NCBI GenBank assembly: GCA_964412845.1
Contig: CAYPQM010000016.1
Coordinates: forward strand, 1 to 56,842
Length of the DNA: 56,842 nt
Direction of reading: 5' to 3'
Source of the DNA: JAWWPY01 sp964412845
Lineage (GTDB): Bacteria > Actinomycetota > Actinomycetes > Streptosporangiales > Streptosporangiaceae
The translations under genes were made by a program, and so were the position numbers. This document shows positions 16,801 to 25,345 of the stretch, piece by piece. Under the pieces are notes generated by a model. It was given only the letters and a program-made list of their open reading frames with translations, had not been told where the DNA came from and searched no databases. Each line of letters begins with the position of its first letter. The stretch's first letter is position 1.

Positions 16801-18045
16801 GTGGATCTGTATGAGTATCAGGCGAAGGAGCTTTTCGCGGAGTACGGGGTGCCGGTGCAGCGCGGCCAGGTCGCCGCGACGCCGGAAGAGGCCCGGGACA
16901 TCGCGGCTGGCTTCGCGGCCGAGGGCACGCCCCTGGTCGTCGTGAAGGCCCAGGTGAAGGTGGGCGGCCGGGGCAAGGCGGGCGGCGTCAAGCTGGCCAA
17001 CGGGCCGCAGGAGGCGGAGGAGAAGGCCCGCCAGATCCTCGGCATGGACATCAAGGGCCACACGGTCCACAAGGTGCTCATCGCCCAGGCTAGCGACATC
17101 GCGCAGGAGTACTACCTGTCGTTCCTGCTGGACCGGTCGGCCCGGACTTTCGTGGCGATCTGCTCGGTGCAGGGCGGCGTGGAGATCGAGGAAGTCGCGC
17201 ACACCAACCCGGCGGCGGTGGCACGGATCCCGGTCGATCCGCTGTCCGGGGTGGACGCGGCGAAGGCAGCCGAGATCATCGAGGCTGGTGGCCTGCCGCC
17301 GGAGGCGGCGGCGGAGGCCGCGATGCTCGCCGAGCGGCTCTGGTCGGTGTTCGCCGACGAGGATGCCACGCTGGTTGAGGTCAACCCGCTGGCGCTGACC
17401 GAGCAGGGCCATGTGCTCGCGGTGGACGGCAAGGTCACCCTGGATGACAACGCGGCCTTCCGGCAGGATCACGCCCGGTTCGCCGATCCGGGCGCGGCCG
17501 ACGCCCTGGAGGCGCGGGCCCAGGCCAAGCACCTCAACTACGTGAAGCTCGACGGCCAGGTCGGGATCATCGGCAACGGCGCCGGGCTGGTCATGTCCAC
17601 CCTGGACGTGGTGGCCCAGGCGGGCGAGGAGTTCGGCGGGGTCAAGCCGGCCAACTTCCTCGACATCGGCGGCGGCGCCTCCGCCGAGGTGATGGCCAAC
17701 GGCCTGGAGATCGTGCTGTCCGACACGTCGGTCCGCAGCGTCCTGGTCAACGTGTTCGGCGGCATCACGTCCTGCGATGCGGTCGCGAACGGCATCGTTT
17801 CCGCGATCGGCATGCTCGGCGAGCGCGGCGAGCAGGTGGGGCACCCGATCGTGGTGCGACTGGACGGCAACAACGCGGCCGAGGGCCGGCGCATCCTGGA
17901 GGACGCGGGCCTCGCCGTGGTCGAGCAGGTCGCGACCATGGACGACGCGGCCCGCCGCGCCGCGCAGCTGGCCGCCGCCGGGCCGCCGGCCGACGGCCAG
18001 AGGGTCAATGGGCACGGCGCCGACGCGCCCGCGACGGGAGCATGA
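16801..18045 (+). CDS. sucC: Succinyl-CoA synthetase beta subunit (ADP-forming)
   Basis: 414 residues from GTG at 16801, where MDLYEYQAKELFAEYGVPVQ is the standard start. It forms succinate, CoA and ATP from succinyl-CoA in the TCA cycle with SucD. The ATP-grasp domain includes VKAQVKVGGRGKAGGVKLA; the C-terminal ligase domain has GAGLVMSTLDVVAQAGE, NFLDIGGGA and NVFGGITSCDAVA. A short Ala/Gly-rich tail ends the protein. The stop is followed after 1 nt by sucD, so the two subunits are coupled. Confidence 0.95.
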   Translation: MDLYEYQAKELFAEYGVPVQRGQVAATPEEARDIAAGFAAEGTPLVVVKAQVKVGGRGKAGGVKLANGPQEAEEKARQILGMDIKGHTVHKVLIAQASDIAQEYYLSFLLDRSARTFVAICSVQGGVEIEEVAHTNPAAVARIPVDPLSGVDAAKAAEIIEAGGLPPEAAAEAAMLAERLWSVFADEDATLVEVNPLALTEQGHVLAVDGKVTLDDNAAFRQDHARFADPGAADALEARAQAKHLNYVKLDGQVGIIGNGAGLVMSTLDVVAQAGEEFGGVKPANFLDIGGGASAEVMANGLEIVLSDTSVRSVLVNVFGGITSCDAVANGIVSAIGMLGERGEQVGHPIVVRLDGNNAAEGRRILEDAGLAVVEQVATMDDAARRAAQLAAAGPPADGQRVNGHGADAPATGA

Positions 18046-18046
18046 A

Positions 18047-18934
18047 ATGGCGATCTTCCTGACCGGCGAGAGCCGGATCATGATCCAGGGCATCACCGGC
18101 TCGGAGGGCACCAAGCATGGCCGCCGGATGCTGGCGGCCGGCACGAAGGTGGTCGGCGGAACCAACCCGCGCAAGGCCGGCCAGACCGTTGACCTCGGCG
18201 GCACGGCGGTGCCCGTGTTCGGCACGGTGGCCGACACGGTGGCGGCCACCGGCGCCGATGTCTCGGTGGTCTTCGTCCCGCCCGCGGGCACGAAGGCGGC
18301 GGTGATCGAGGCCATTGACGCGGGGGTGCCGCTCGTCGTCGTGATCACCGAGGGCGTCCCGGTGCACGACACGGCCACGTTCTGGGCACACGCGTGCGCC
18401 AGCGGGAACACCACCCGGATCGTCGGGCCGAACTGCCCGGGTATCGCCTCACCCGGCAAGTCGAACGCCGGGATCATCCCGGCCGACATCAGCGCCGAGG
18501 GCCGGATCGGGCTGGTCTCCAAATCGGGCACGCTGACCTACCAGATGATGTACGAACTGCGTGACATCGGCTTCTCCACCGCCGTCGGGATAGGCGGCGA
18601 CCCGGTGATCGGGACGACGCACATCGACTGCCTCGCGGCCTTCGAGGCGGATCAGGAGACCGACGCGATCGTGATGATCGGGGAGATCGGCGGCGACGCT
18701 GAGGAGCGTGCGGCAGCCTACGTCGAGGAGCACGTCAGCAAGCCGGTGATCGCCTACGTGGCCGGCTTCACCGCTCCTGAGGGCAAGACCATGGGCCACG
18801 CGGGCGCGATCATCTCCGGGTCGGCGGGCACGGCCCAGGCCAAGAAGGAAGCGCTGGAGAAGGTAGGTGTCCGGGTGGGCCGGACGCCCAGCGAGACCGC
18901 CCGGCTGGCCCGCGAGGTCATGCAGGCCCGCTGA
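18047..18934 (+). CDS. sucD: Succinyl-CoA synthetase alpha subunit
   Basis: 295 residues. The CoA-binding domain carries QGITGSEGTKHGRRMLAAGT and GGTNPRKAG; the phosphohistidine region is GHAGAIISGSAGTAQAKKEA (active His in GHAGA). GIGGDPVIGTTHIDCLAAFE is the ligase-domain hallmark. ATG at 18047 sits 1 nt after the sucC stop. Length is typical. Confidence 0.95.
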   Translation: MAIFLTGESRIMIQGITGSEGTKHGRRMLAAGTKVVGGTNPRKAGQTVDLGGTAVPVFGTVADTVAATGADVSVVFVPPAGTKAAVIEAIDAGVPLVVVITEGVPVHDTATFWAHACASGNTTRIVGPNCPGIASPGKSNAGIIPADISAEGRIGLVSKSGTLTYQMMYELRDIGFSTAVGIGGDPVIGTTHIDCLAAFEADQETDAIVMIGEIGGDAEERAAAYVEEHVSKPVIAYVAGFTAPEGKTMGHAGAIISGSAGTAQAKKEALEKVGVRVGRTPSETARLAREVMQAR

Positions 18935-18936
18935 GG

Positions 18937-19151
18937 GGCGTCCGTATATCGAGCCGCTGGCTTGCCCGGGTGGTCGCGGGGTTCGGATGTTGGGCACGAG
19001 GCGCCCTTGGCGTTGGCTTCCCGTGGTGACGGGTACGCCTGCGGCTCGACATACGGACGCCTCGCACAGATGCTGGGCCGGGGCGCCCTGGGCGGTGGGT
19101 TCGCTTGGTGACGGATACGCCTGCGGTTCGGCGTACGAACGCCTAGCACAG
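18937..19151. repeat. Complex repeat: two tandem ~82-bp units plus an inverted arm
   Basis: Units at about 18987-19069 and 19070-19151 share long stretches, clearest at 19025-19068 and 19107-19150. The arm 18937-18957 is the reverse complement of 19041-19061 with one mismatch in 21, so the first part can fold back on itself. It fills the 290-nt space between sucD and the next gene. The open frames here are repeat artefacts. It may be a dispersed element, or act as a terminator for sucCD. Confidence 0.75.
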
Positions 19152-19224
19152 TGCGCAGCCTTGTGCGGGTGCGGGCGGCGCGCCTCCACCTGACGATGGC
19201 GGTTGGTGGCCAGGATTGGGCATT

Positions 19225-20607
19225 GTGACCGCTTCCGCCCTGCCTGCCGAACGCACGACTGGTCGTGCTGGCGGCCGCGGCGGGCTGCCCGCATCGCGTA
19301 ACGGCCGTCCGCTGGCCATCACCGGGGCGATAGCGGCCGGTGCGGCCGCGGGCAGCGGGCTGGCGGTGCTCACCCTGCTGGTGCTGGCGGGCTGGATCGC
19401 GGCGCCGCATGCCGGCCTGGGTCTGCCCGGGGTGCTGCGTACCGCTGCGGCGCTCTGGCTGGTCGGCCATCATGTCGGCTTCGCCCTGCACGGCGCGGGA
19501 CGGATCGGCATGCTCCCGCTCGGCCTTGTCCTGCTGCCTGGTGCCCTGCTCTGGCGGGCCGGGCGCTGGGTGGTGCGCAAGGGCAACGTGTCCAAGCTCT
19601 CCGAAGTCGGCTACGCTGCGCTGGCTCTCGCCGTGCCCTATGCGCTGCTCGCCGGTGCGCTCGCGCTGGCCAGCCGGTCGTCGCTGGCCGCCCCGTCGTT
19701 GCCGCAGGCCGTGGTGGCTGGATTCCTGCTGGCGCTGGTGGCCGGCGGGCTCGGCGGTGCCCGGGCTCTGGCGCCGTGGGGGCGCCTGGTCCGGTTGCTG
19801 CCGCCTCGGCCACGCTGCCTGCTGCTCGGCTCGCTCGGCTCGCTGACCGTCCTGCTGGGCGCCGGGGCGATCCTCGCTGGTGCGTCACTCGCGACCAGCA
19901 TGGGCAGCTTCAGGTCGCTGAACAGCGCGCTCGCCCCCGGCGCGGTGGGTGCCGTGCTGCTGCTGCTGGCCCAGATCGGTTATGTGCCCAACGCGATCAT
20001 CTGGGCGGTCTGCTTCGCTCTCGGGCCGGGGTTCGCCTTCGGTGCCGGCACGGTGGTGGCGCCCACGGGTTCCGCGCTCGGGTCCCTGCCGATGCTGCCG
20101 ATGCTGGCCGCGCTCCCGTCTGGGGCGCATTCCAGCGTGCCCGCCTGGGCGTCCGTGGCCGTGCTCTGCCTGCCGTACCTGGCGGGCGTGTTCGGGGGGC
20201 TGCTGACGGTCCGTACCGCACCGATCCCGGCGATCGAGATCGCCCCGCTGTGGGGGTTCGCCTGTGGAGCGGTGACCGGCGGCGCGATGGGCGTGCTCGC
20301 GGCCTTCGCCGGCGGCCCCCTGGGCAGCGGGCGGCTCGCCGCGGTGGGGCCATCCGGCTGGCAGGCTGCCCTGGTGACCACGCTGGAGGTCGGCGTGGCC
20401 GCCGCGGTCACGGCCGGGGTCATGAACTGGCTCTGGCTGCGCCGGGAGCCGGCCATCGCACCGGCCGTCCGGCCGGAGGGCAGCGCCGACGTGGTGGATG
20501 AGAGCGCGGATGACGCCGGGCACCGGATCTACCTGGATCCCTGGACGGATGACGAGGACGAGGAGCAGGCCGCCCCGCCGCGGCCTGGTCCCGCCGCGCT
20601 GCCCTAG
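19225..20607 (+). CDS. DUF6350-type integral membrane protein
   Basis: About 460 residues with some 9-11 hydrophobic helices and a short acidic C-terminal tail (DDEDEEQ). Actinobacterial chromosomes commonly have a membrane protein of this family (cell_division_protein PerM-like/DUF6350 annotation) between sucCD and purN, and length and layout match. No catalytic motif is visible and the function is unknown. GTG at 19225 is preferred to TTG at 19216; CAGGAT lies 9 nt upstream. It is convergent with the next gene. Confidence 0.75.
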   Translation: MTASALPAERTTGRAGGRGGLPASRNGRPLAITGAIAAGAAAGSGLAVLTLLVLAGWIAAPHAGLGLPGVLRTAAALWLVGHHVGFALHGAGRIGMLPLGLVLLPGALLWRAGRWVVRKGNVSKLSEVGYAALALAVPYALLAGALALASRSSLAAPSLPQAVVAGFLLALVAGGLGGARALAPWGRLVRLLPPRPRCLLLGSLGSLTVLLGAGAILAGASLATSMGSFRSLNSALAPGAVGAVLLLLAQIGYVPNAIIWAVCFALGPGFAFGAGTVVAPTGSALGSLPMLPMLAALPSGAHSSVPAWASVAVLCLPYLAGVFGGLLTVRTAPIPAIEIAPLWGFACGAVTGGAMGVLAAFAGGPLGSGRLAAVGPSGWQAALVTTLEVGVAAAVTAGVMNWLWLRREPAIAPAVRPEGSADVVDESADDAGHRIYLDPWTDDEDEEQAAPPRPGPAALP

Positions 20608-20649
20608 CCCGGCCTGCCCGTAGCCGGCCTGCCCCGTTGCCGGCCGGGC
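20607..20649. terminator. Inverted repeat between convergent membrane-protein genes
   Basis: GCCCGGCC (20607-20614) pairs with GGCCGGGC (20642-20649). The loop contains a second copy of CCGGCCTGCCC. It is placed for termination of the DUF6350 gene and perhaps the convergent gene. Confidence 0.45.
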
Positions 20650-20695
20650 CCGGCGCAGTCGTAGCGGTCCTGGCTGGGCGCCCACCCGGTACTGC

Positions 20696-21112
20696 CTACC
20701 GGCCGGCAGACTGGCTCCGCACCGCGCGGGTGAGCTGGTCCTGGCAGGCCTGCTGCGCCGTGTGGGTGCTCGCACCGCTGAGGCACTGGGAGTACGTGGC
20801 CAGTTGCTTGCTGAAGACCACGAACCCGATCAACAGGATGGCGCTGAGCAGCACGCCGATGCTGCCGATCACGATCGTGAGCACCGATCCTCGCGGGGAC
20901 CTGGTGCCACCGCGCCTGGCCCGGGTGATAGCGGTGCTGGCGAGCTGGATGGCCAGCACCGCGACCAGCAGCGTGCAGGCCACGACGTAGCTGAGGCGAT
21001 GCACGTTGCCGAACCTGAGCAGGTTGCTGAGCCCGAGCAGGCCGAACAGGCTTAGCAGCGCGAGGAGGAGAGCCGCGGTCGCTCGCTGCTGGACGGCTGG
21101 ATCGGGACCCAC
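20696..21112 (-). CDS. Small membrane protein, unknown function
   Basis: 138 residues from GTG at 21112. Three hydrophobic helices are predicted by eye: ATAALLLALLSLFGLLGL, LSYVVACTLLVAVLAIQLA and VLTIVIGSIGVLLSAILLIG. A C-terminal region with two Cys (CLSGA, ACQDQ) follows and probably lies outside. The pattern resembles actinobacterial DUF4190/DUF4870-like small integral proteins, but I do not recognise it securely. CAGAAT lies 6 nt before the GTG, so it may be leaderless. Longer upstream starts would run through proline-rich, non-conserved sequence. Confidence 0.65.
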   Translation of the reverse strand: MGPDPAVQQRATAALLLALLSLFGLLGLSNLLRFGNVHRLSYVVACTLLVAVLAIQLASTAITRARRGGTRSPRGSVLTIVIGSIGVLLSAILLIGFVVFSKQLATYSQCLSGASTHTAQQACQDQLTRAVRSQSAGR

Positions 21113-21170
21113 CCTCCTATTCTGCACGCCCCGCCACCAGCCTTGCTCTGACCTGGGCCGCGGCGAGAAA

Positions 21171-21204
21171 GGCGCCCCGCCACCCGGGTAAGTGGCGGGG
21201 CGCC
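21171..21204 (-). terminator. Strong hairpin terminator
   Basis: Perfect 13-bp stem GGCGCCCCGCCAC / GTGGCGGGGCGCC with an 8-nt loop, followed on the minus strand by CCTTTCT. It lies 13 nt past the stop of the minus-strand gene at 21217, supporting that gene. A further 9-bp inverted repeat (GCGTGCTGG / CCAGCACGC) spans 21207-21255. Confidence 0.75.
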
Positions 21205-21216
21205 GGCGCGTGCTGG

Positions 21217-21735
21217 CTAACCTCGTGCGGCGTCCCTCTCGCCAACCAGCACGCCAGCCGGGACGGCCCGCAGGGCCTCGGCGGCCATCTGCGGGGTTTC
21301 CGGCATCAGTGGGGTGTGCGCCCGCTGCGGGGTTTCGGCGGCTCGCTGCGGAACCCCGCCGGCCATCCACGAGGGCGTGACGGGCTGGGCGGCGGGCTGG
21401 GCGGCGGGCTGGGCCGCTGCCGCGCGTGACGTGTGCCTGTGACGCGTCGCGGGCCTCCTGGACCGGTACACCTGGACGGTAAAGAACGCCACTATCCAGG
21501 CCGTCAGCGCCGATGAGGCGATGAGGATCGCGTTGAGCACGTCCTCCATCACTGTCGTGCCGGCCAGCGCCACGACAGCGACCCCGGCCGCGGTGAGCCG
21601 CACCAGGTTGCCCCGTAAGGCGCAGCCGCAGACACGGCGGGCGCACATCATGACCACCGGGCCCTGCTGGCCGTCGCCGGGTCGCTGGGCTTCGCGTGGA
21701 CGGGGACCACGCGCATCTCTCCGCCTCTTCCGCAC
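21217..21735 (-). CDS. Putative membrane protein, unknown
   Basis: Up to 172 residues; a shorter form starts at ATG ATG (21651). Two hydrophobic helices follow (RLTAAGVAVVALAGTTVM and NAILIASSALTAWIVAFF), then a basic stretch and an Ala/Pro/Gln-rich tail with a QPAAQPAAQP repeat. The strong hairpin just after its stop supports a real transcription unit. A 31-codon frame beginning at ATG 21743 ends by overlapping the ATG at 21651, so coupled translation from a short upstream ORF is possible. No family is recognised. Confidence 0.5.
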   Translation of the reverse strand: MRKRRRDARGPRPREAQRPGDGQQGPVVMMCARRVCGCALRGNLVRLTAAGVAVVALAGTTVMEDVLNAILIASSALTAWIVAFFTVQVYRSRRPATRHRHTSRAAAAQPAAQPAAQPVTPSWMAGGVPQRAAETPQRAHTPLMPETPQMAAEALRAVPAGVLVGERDAARG

Positions 21736-22057
21736 GTTGCCATCGGCCTGTCCTTCCGCTCATTGGGGGCCCGAGCACCCGTGCGTCCGGCCGAGGATGC
21801 GGACCCCGGCCGGACGCATGGGGCTCAGCTCCACAGTGACCTGCCGGGCCGGGATTTGCCGGCCCGCCGGCGGGGGACGTTGCAGTGGCTGAACAAGGAC
21901 TACTTCTGCGCCTTTACGGAGCGCCAGCAGTGGCCTACCATCACCGGCTTTACCCCCTCTGACCTGGCATCATGCAGTAATCCTTGCAGCGGGCCTTGCA
22001 GCCGCGCCCTGGTCCAACCGGGCCCGGGTGACGCGACGTTGACGTTATGGTGGCCGC
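21736..22057. other. 322-nt spacer before purN with two inverted repeats
   Basis: Perfect 11-bp arms TGCGTCCGGCC / GGCCGGACGCA (21782-21818) and 8-bp arms CGGGCCGG / CCGGCCCG (21845-21866) are seen. The rest holds no convincing gene. TATGGT at 22046-22051, 6 nt before the purN ATG, is the likely purN -10 box. Confidence 0.55.
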
Positions 22058-22666
22058 ATGCCCGCGCGCCTGGTCGTTCTCGTCTCGGGCGCCGGAACCA
22101 ACTTGCAGGCCCTCTTGGACGCCTGCGCCGATGAGGCGTACGGGGCGCAGGTTGTGGCGGCAGGCGCGGATCGCGGTGGCATCGAGGGACTGGCCCGCGC
22201 GGAGCGCGCGGGCGTACCGACATTCATCCACCGGGTCAGGGATTTCCCGTCCCGGGCCGACTGGGACGTGGCGCTCACCGAGTCCTGCGCTGCCTTCCAC
22301 CCCGACCTGGTGATCTCGGCGGGGTTCATGAAGCTGGTGGGCCCCCCGTTCCTGGACGCCTTCGGCGGCCGCTTCATCAACACCCATCCCGCCCTGCTCC
22401 CGTCCTTCCCCGGCATGCACGCGGCGCGGGACGCCCTGGAATATGGAGTCAAGGTGACCGGCTGCACCGTCTTCCTGGTGGACGAGGGCACCGACTCAGG
22501 CCCCGTCATCGCCCAGGTGGCGGTGCCCGTTTACGACGATGATGACGCGCTGACGCTGCATGAACGGGTGAAGGTGGCCGAGCGGGCCCTGCTGGTGCAG
22601 ACCGTGGACCGGATGGTCCGCGCAGGTTGGTCCGTCCAGGGCAGGAAGGTTAGGCTCGGCCGGTGA
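22058..22666 (+). CDS. purN: Phosphoribosylglycinamide formyltransferase
   Basis: 202 residues. Third step of purine synthesis, moving a formyl group from 10-formyl-THF to GAR. Key features are the start MPARLVVLVSGAGTNLQALL, the catalytic region FINTHPALLPSFPGMHAARD (Asn and His of the HPALLP motif) and VDEGTDSGPVIAQ with the catalytic Asp. ATG at 22058 follows TATGGT by 6 nt and lacks a ribosome site, so it is probably leaderless. It overlaps purH by 4 nt. Confidence 0.95.
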   Translation: MPARLVVLVSGAGTNLQALLDACADEAYGAQVVAAGADRGGIEGLARAERAGVPTFIHRVRDFPSRADWDVALTESCAAFHPDLVISAGFMKLVGPPFLDAFGGRFINTHPALLPSFPGMHAARDALEYGVKVTGCTVFLVDEGTDSGPVIAQVAVPVYDDDDALTLHERVKVAERALLVQTVDRMVRAGWSVQGRKVRLGR

Positions 22667-24270
22667 CCAGGGTAGCTATCAGGCGGGCGCTGATCAGCGT
22701 CTACGACAAGACCGGGCTCGCGGAACTCGCCCGCGGGCTTCAGGCGGCCGGCATCGAGATCGTCAGCACGGGCAGCACGGCGGCCGCGGTCACCGCGGCG
22801 GGCGTGCCGGTGACCCAGGTGGAGGACGTGACCGGGTTCCCGGAATGCCTGGATGGGCGGGTGAAAACCTTGCACCCGGCCGTGCACGCGGGGCTGCTCG
22901 CCGACCTGGCCAAACCGGCGCACCGTGGCCAGCTCAGCGAGCTGGGCATCGCGCCCTTCGAACTGCTCGTGTCCAACCTGTACCCGTTCGAGGCCGCGGT
23001 GGCGGGCGGCGCGCCGCCGGCGGAGTGCGTCGAGCAGATCGACATTGGCGGTCCGGCCATGGTCCGGGCGGCGGCCAAGAACCACTCCCACGTCGCGGTC
23101 ATCACCGACCCGCGGCAGTACGAGGCGGTCCTGGCCGCGGCGGCGGACGGCGGCTTCACGCTGGAGCAGCGGCGCCGGTTCGCGGCCCGGGCCTACGCGC
23201 ACACCGCCGCCTACGATTGCGCCATCGCCTCCTGGTTCGCGGCCGCCTACGCGCCGGACGAAACCGCGCTGGAGACCGGCTGGCCGGACGTGACCGGCGC
23301 GGTATGGACCAGGCACGACGTGCTCCGCTACGGGGAGAACCCGCACCAGCGCGCTGCCCTCTACCTGCGGGGGAGCGCTGCGGCCGAGCCGGCTGGCGAC
23401 GCCGCGGGGGCCGCAGCCCAGCGGCACGGCATTACCGCCGGAACGCAACTGCACGGCAAGGCGATGTCCTACAACAACTACGTGGACGCCGCGGCGGCCT
23501 GGCGGGCGGCCCACGACTTCGCCGAGCCGTGCGTCGCGATCATCAAGCACTCCAACCCCTGCGGCATCGCCGTGGGCACCGACCTGGCCGAGGCGCACCG
23601 GAAGGCGAACGCCTGCGATCCGGACTCGGCGTTCGGCGGGGTGATCGCCGCGAACGGGGTGGTGACCCTGGACCTGGCCCGCCAGATCGCGGACATCTTC
23701 ACCGAGGTGGTCGTCGCCCCCGGCTTCGATCCCGATGCCCTCGACGCGCTCACCGCGCGGAAGAACCTGCGGCTGCTGGCCTGCCCCCCGCCTGCGGCGG
23801 CCGGGGAGCCGGAGTGGCGCCAGATCGACGGCGGCGTCCTCCTCCAGACGCCTGACCTGGTCGACGCCGCCGGAGATGACCCCGCGAACTGGGAGCTCAG
23901 GGCGGGCCGGCCCGCCGTCGGCGACACCCTCGCCGACCTGGCCTTCGCCTGGCGCGCCTGCCGCGCGGTGAAGTCCAACGCCATCCTGCTCGCCTCGGGC
24001 CGCGCCACGGTGGGCGTGGGCATGGGCCAGGTCAACCGGGTGGACGCGGCGCGGCTCGCGGTCACCAGAGCCGGTGAGCGGGCCAGCGGCGCGGTCGCGG
24101 CCAGCGACGCGTACTTCCCGTTCCCCGATGGGCTGCAGATGCTGACCGAGGCGGGAGTCGCGGCCATCGTAGAGCCAGGTGGCTCCATCCGCGACGAGCT
24201 GGCCATCGCGGCCGCGGAGAAGGCCGGGGTCACCCTGTACTTCACCGGGGTGCGCCACTTCTTCCACTGA
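22663..24270 (+). CDS. purH: Bifunctional AICAR transformylase/IMP cyclohydrolase
   Basis: 535 residues catalysing the last two steps to IMP. The N-terminal MGS-like cyclohydrolase domain reads RALISVYDKTGLAELARGLQ and CLDGRVKTLHPAVHAGLLAD. The C-terminal transformylase domain has KHSNPCGIAVGTDLAEA (catalytic Lys-His) and LRYGENPHQRAALY at the junction. GTG at 22663 overlaps the purN TGA (GTGA). TAGGCT lies 6 nt upstream within purN, so an internal promoter is possible besides coupling. The neighbouring folD makes the folate both enzymes need. Confidence 0.95.
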   Translation: MTRVAIRRALISVYDKTGLAELARGLQAAGIEIVSTGSTAAAVTAAGVPVTQVEDVTGFPECLDGRVKTLHPAVHAGLLADLAKPAHRGQLSELGIAPFELLVSNLYPFEAAVAGGAPPAECVEQIDIGGPAMVRAAAKNHSHVAVITDPRQYEAVLAAAADGGFTLEQRRRFAARAYAHTAAYDCAIASWFAAAYAPDETALETGWPDVTGAVWTRHDVLRYGENPHQRAALYLRGSAAAEPAGDAAGAAAQRHGITAGTQLHGKAMSYNNYVDAAAAWRAAHDFAEPCVAIIKHSNPCGIAVGTDLAEAHRKANACDPDSAFGGVIAANGVVTLDLARQIADIFTEVVVAPGFDPDALDALTARKNLRLLACPPPAAAGEPEWRQIDGGVLLQTPDLVDAAGDDPANWELRAGRPAVGDTLADLAFAWRACRAVKSNAILLASGRATVGVGMGQVNRVDAARLAVTRAGERASGAVAASDAYFPFPDGLQMLTEAGVAAIVEPGGSIRDELAIAAAEKAGVTLYFTGVRHFFH

Positions 24271-24327
24271 GCGCGCCGCTGTCATCCACCGAGCTGCGCC
24301 AATGTCTGCACGAAGGGCAGGACCGCG

Positions 24328-25170
24328 ATGACCGCACGGATCCTCGACGGCCGGGCCACGGCCGCCACGATCAGGGCTGAGATCGCTGAGCGGGTCGCCA
24401 AGCTGGCCAGTCGCGGCGTGGCGCCCGGGCTCGGCACGGTGCTGGTCGGTGACGATCCGGGCAGCCGGGCGTATGTCAACGGCAAGCACCGGGACTGCGC
24501 CCAGGTCGGGATCACCAGCATCCGCCGCGACCTGCCCGCCGACGCGACCCAGCAGCAGGTCGAAGCGGTCGTCGATGAGCTGAACGCCGATCCCGGGTGT
24601 ACCGGCTACCTGGTCCAGTTGCCGCTGCCGGCCGGGCTGGACGCCGCCGCGGTGCTGCACCGGATCGACCCGGCGAAGGACGCCGACGGCCTGCACCCGC
24701 TCAACCTCGGCCGGCTCGTGCTGGGCGAGGCGGGCCCGCTGCCCTGCACTCCGCGCGGGATCGTGGAACTGCTCCGCCGCTACGACGTGCCGATCGCGGG
24801 CGCGGACGTCACGGTGGTCGGCCGTGGCATCACCGTCGGGCGGTCGCTGGGCCTGCTGCTGACCCGGCGCAGCGAGAACGCGACCGTCACCCTGTGCCAC
24901 ACCGGAACCCGTGACCTGGCCGCGCACACCCGGCAGGCGGACATCGTGGTGGTCGCCGCGGGACAGCCAGGACTGCTGACCGCCGCCATGGTCAGGCCCG
25001 GTGCGGCCGTCCTGGACGTGGGGATCACCCGGACCGGCGCGGGCCTGGTCGGTGACGTCGCCGCCGATGTGGCCGAGGTGGCCGGCTACCTGGCGCCGAT
25101 GCCGGGCGGGGTCGGCCCGATGACCCGGGCGATGCTCCTGGCCAATGTCGTGGACGCCGCGGAGCGGTAG
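24328..25170 (+). CDS. folD: Methylene-THF dehydrogenase/cyclohydrolase
   Basis: 280 residues; makes 10-formyl-THF from methylene-THF with NADP. Motifs: GDDPGSRAYVNGKHRDCAQV (the YxxxK active site), GYLVQLPLPAGLDAAAVLHR, DADGLHPLNLGRL, TPRGIVELL and the C-terminal PGGVGPMTRAMLLANVVDA. It follows purH by 57 nt and supplies the cofactor for PurN and PurH. Confidence 0.95.
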   Translation: MTARILDGRATAATIRAEIAERVAKLASRGVAPGLGTVLVGDDPGSRAYVNGKHRDCAQVGITSIRRDLPADATQQQVEAVVDELNADPGCTGYLVQLPLPAGLDAAAVLHRIDPAKDADGLHPLNLGRLVLGEAGPLPCTPRGIVELLRRYDVPIAGADVTVVGRGITVGRSLGLLLTRRSENATVTLCHTGTRDLAAHTRQADIVVVAAGQPGLLTAAMVRPGAAVLDVGITRTGAGLVGDVAADVAEVAGYLAPMPGGVGPMTRAMLLANVVDAAER

Positions 25171-25211
25171 GCCTGAGGCCCACGCCGCGGAGCGGCAGCC
25201 ATGGGGCAGCG

Positions 25212-25230
25212 TATGCTACTAATGAGTAAC
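25212..25230 (+). promoter_or_regulatory. -10 box and near-palindrome before etfBA
   Basis: TATGCT (25212-25217) overlaps GCTACTAATGAGTAAC (25215-25230), an inverted repeat with one mismatch in six-base arms. It lies about 115 nt before etfB. Such TACT-N4-AGTA sites are typical of dimeric repressors; which regulator binds is unknown. Confidence 0.45.
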
Positions 25231-25345
25231 ATATCTGGCGCGTCACAGGGACCCCGCGGGGGTGCTGGCGGAGGCCGTTTGGCAGGCTTGGTGTGCTCTG
25301 CTGGGTCTGGGCAGGAACGTGAGGGCAGGAGGTGGGCAGCCGGTC

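Noticed and set aside
18449..19491. Minus-strand frames across the sucD-DUF6350 spacer
   Set aside because: Their repeated peptide stretches come from the non-coding tandem repeat, and parts are antisense to sucD.
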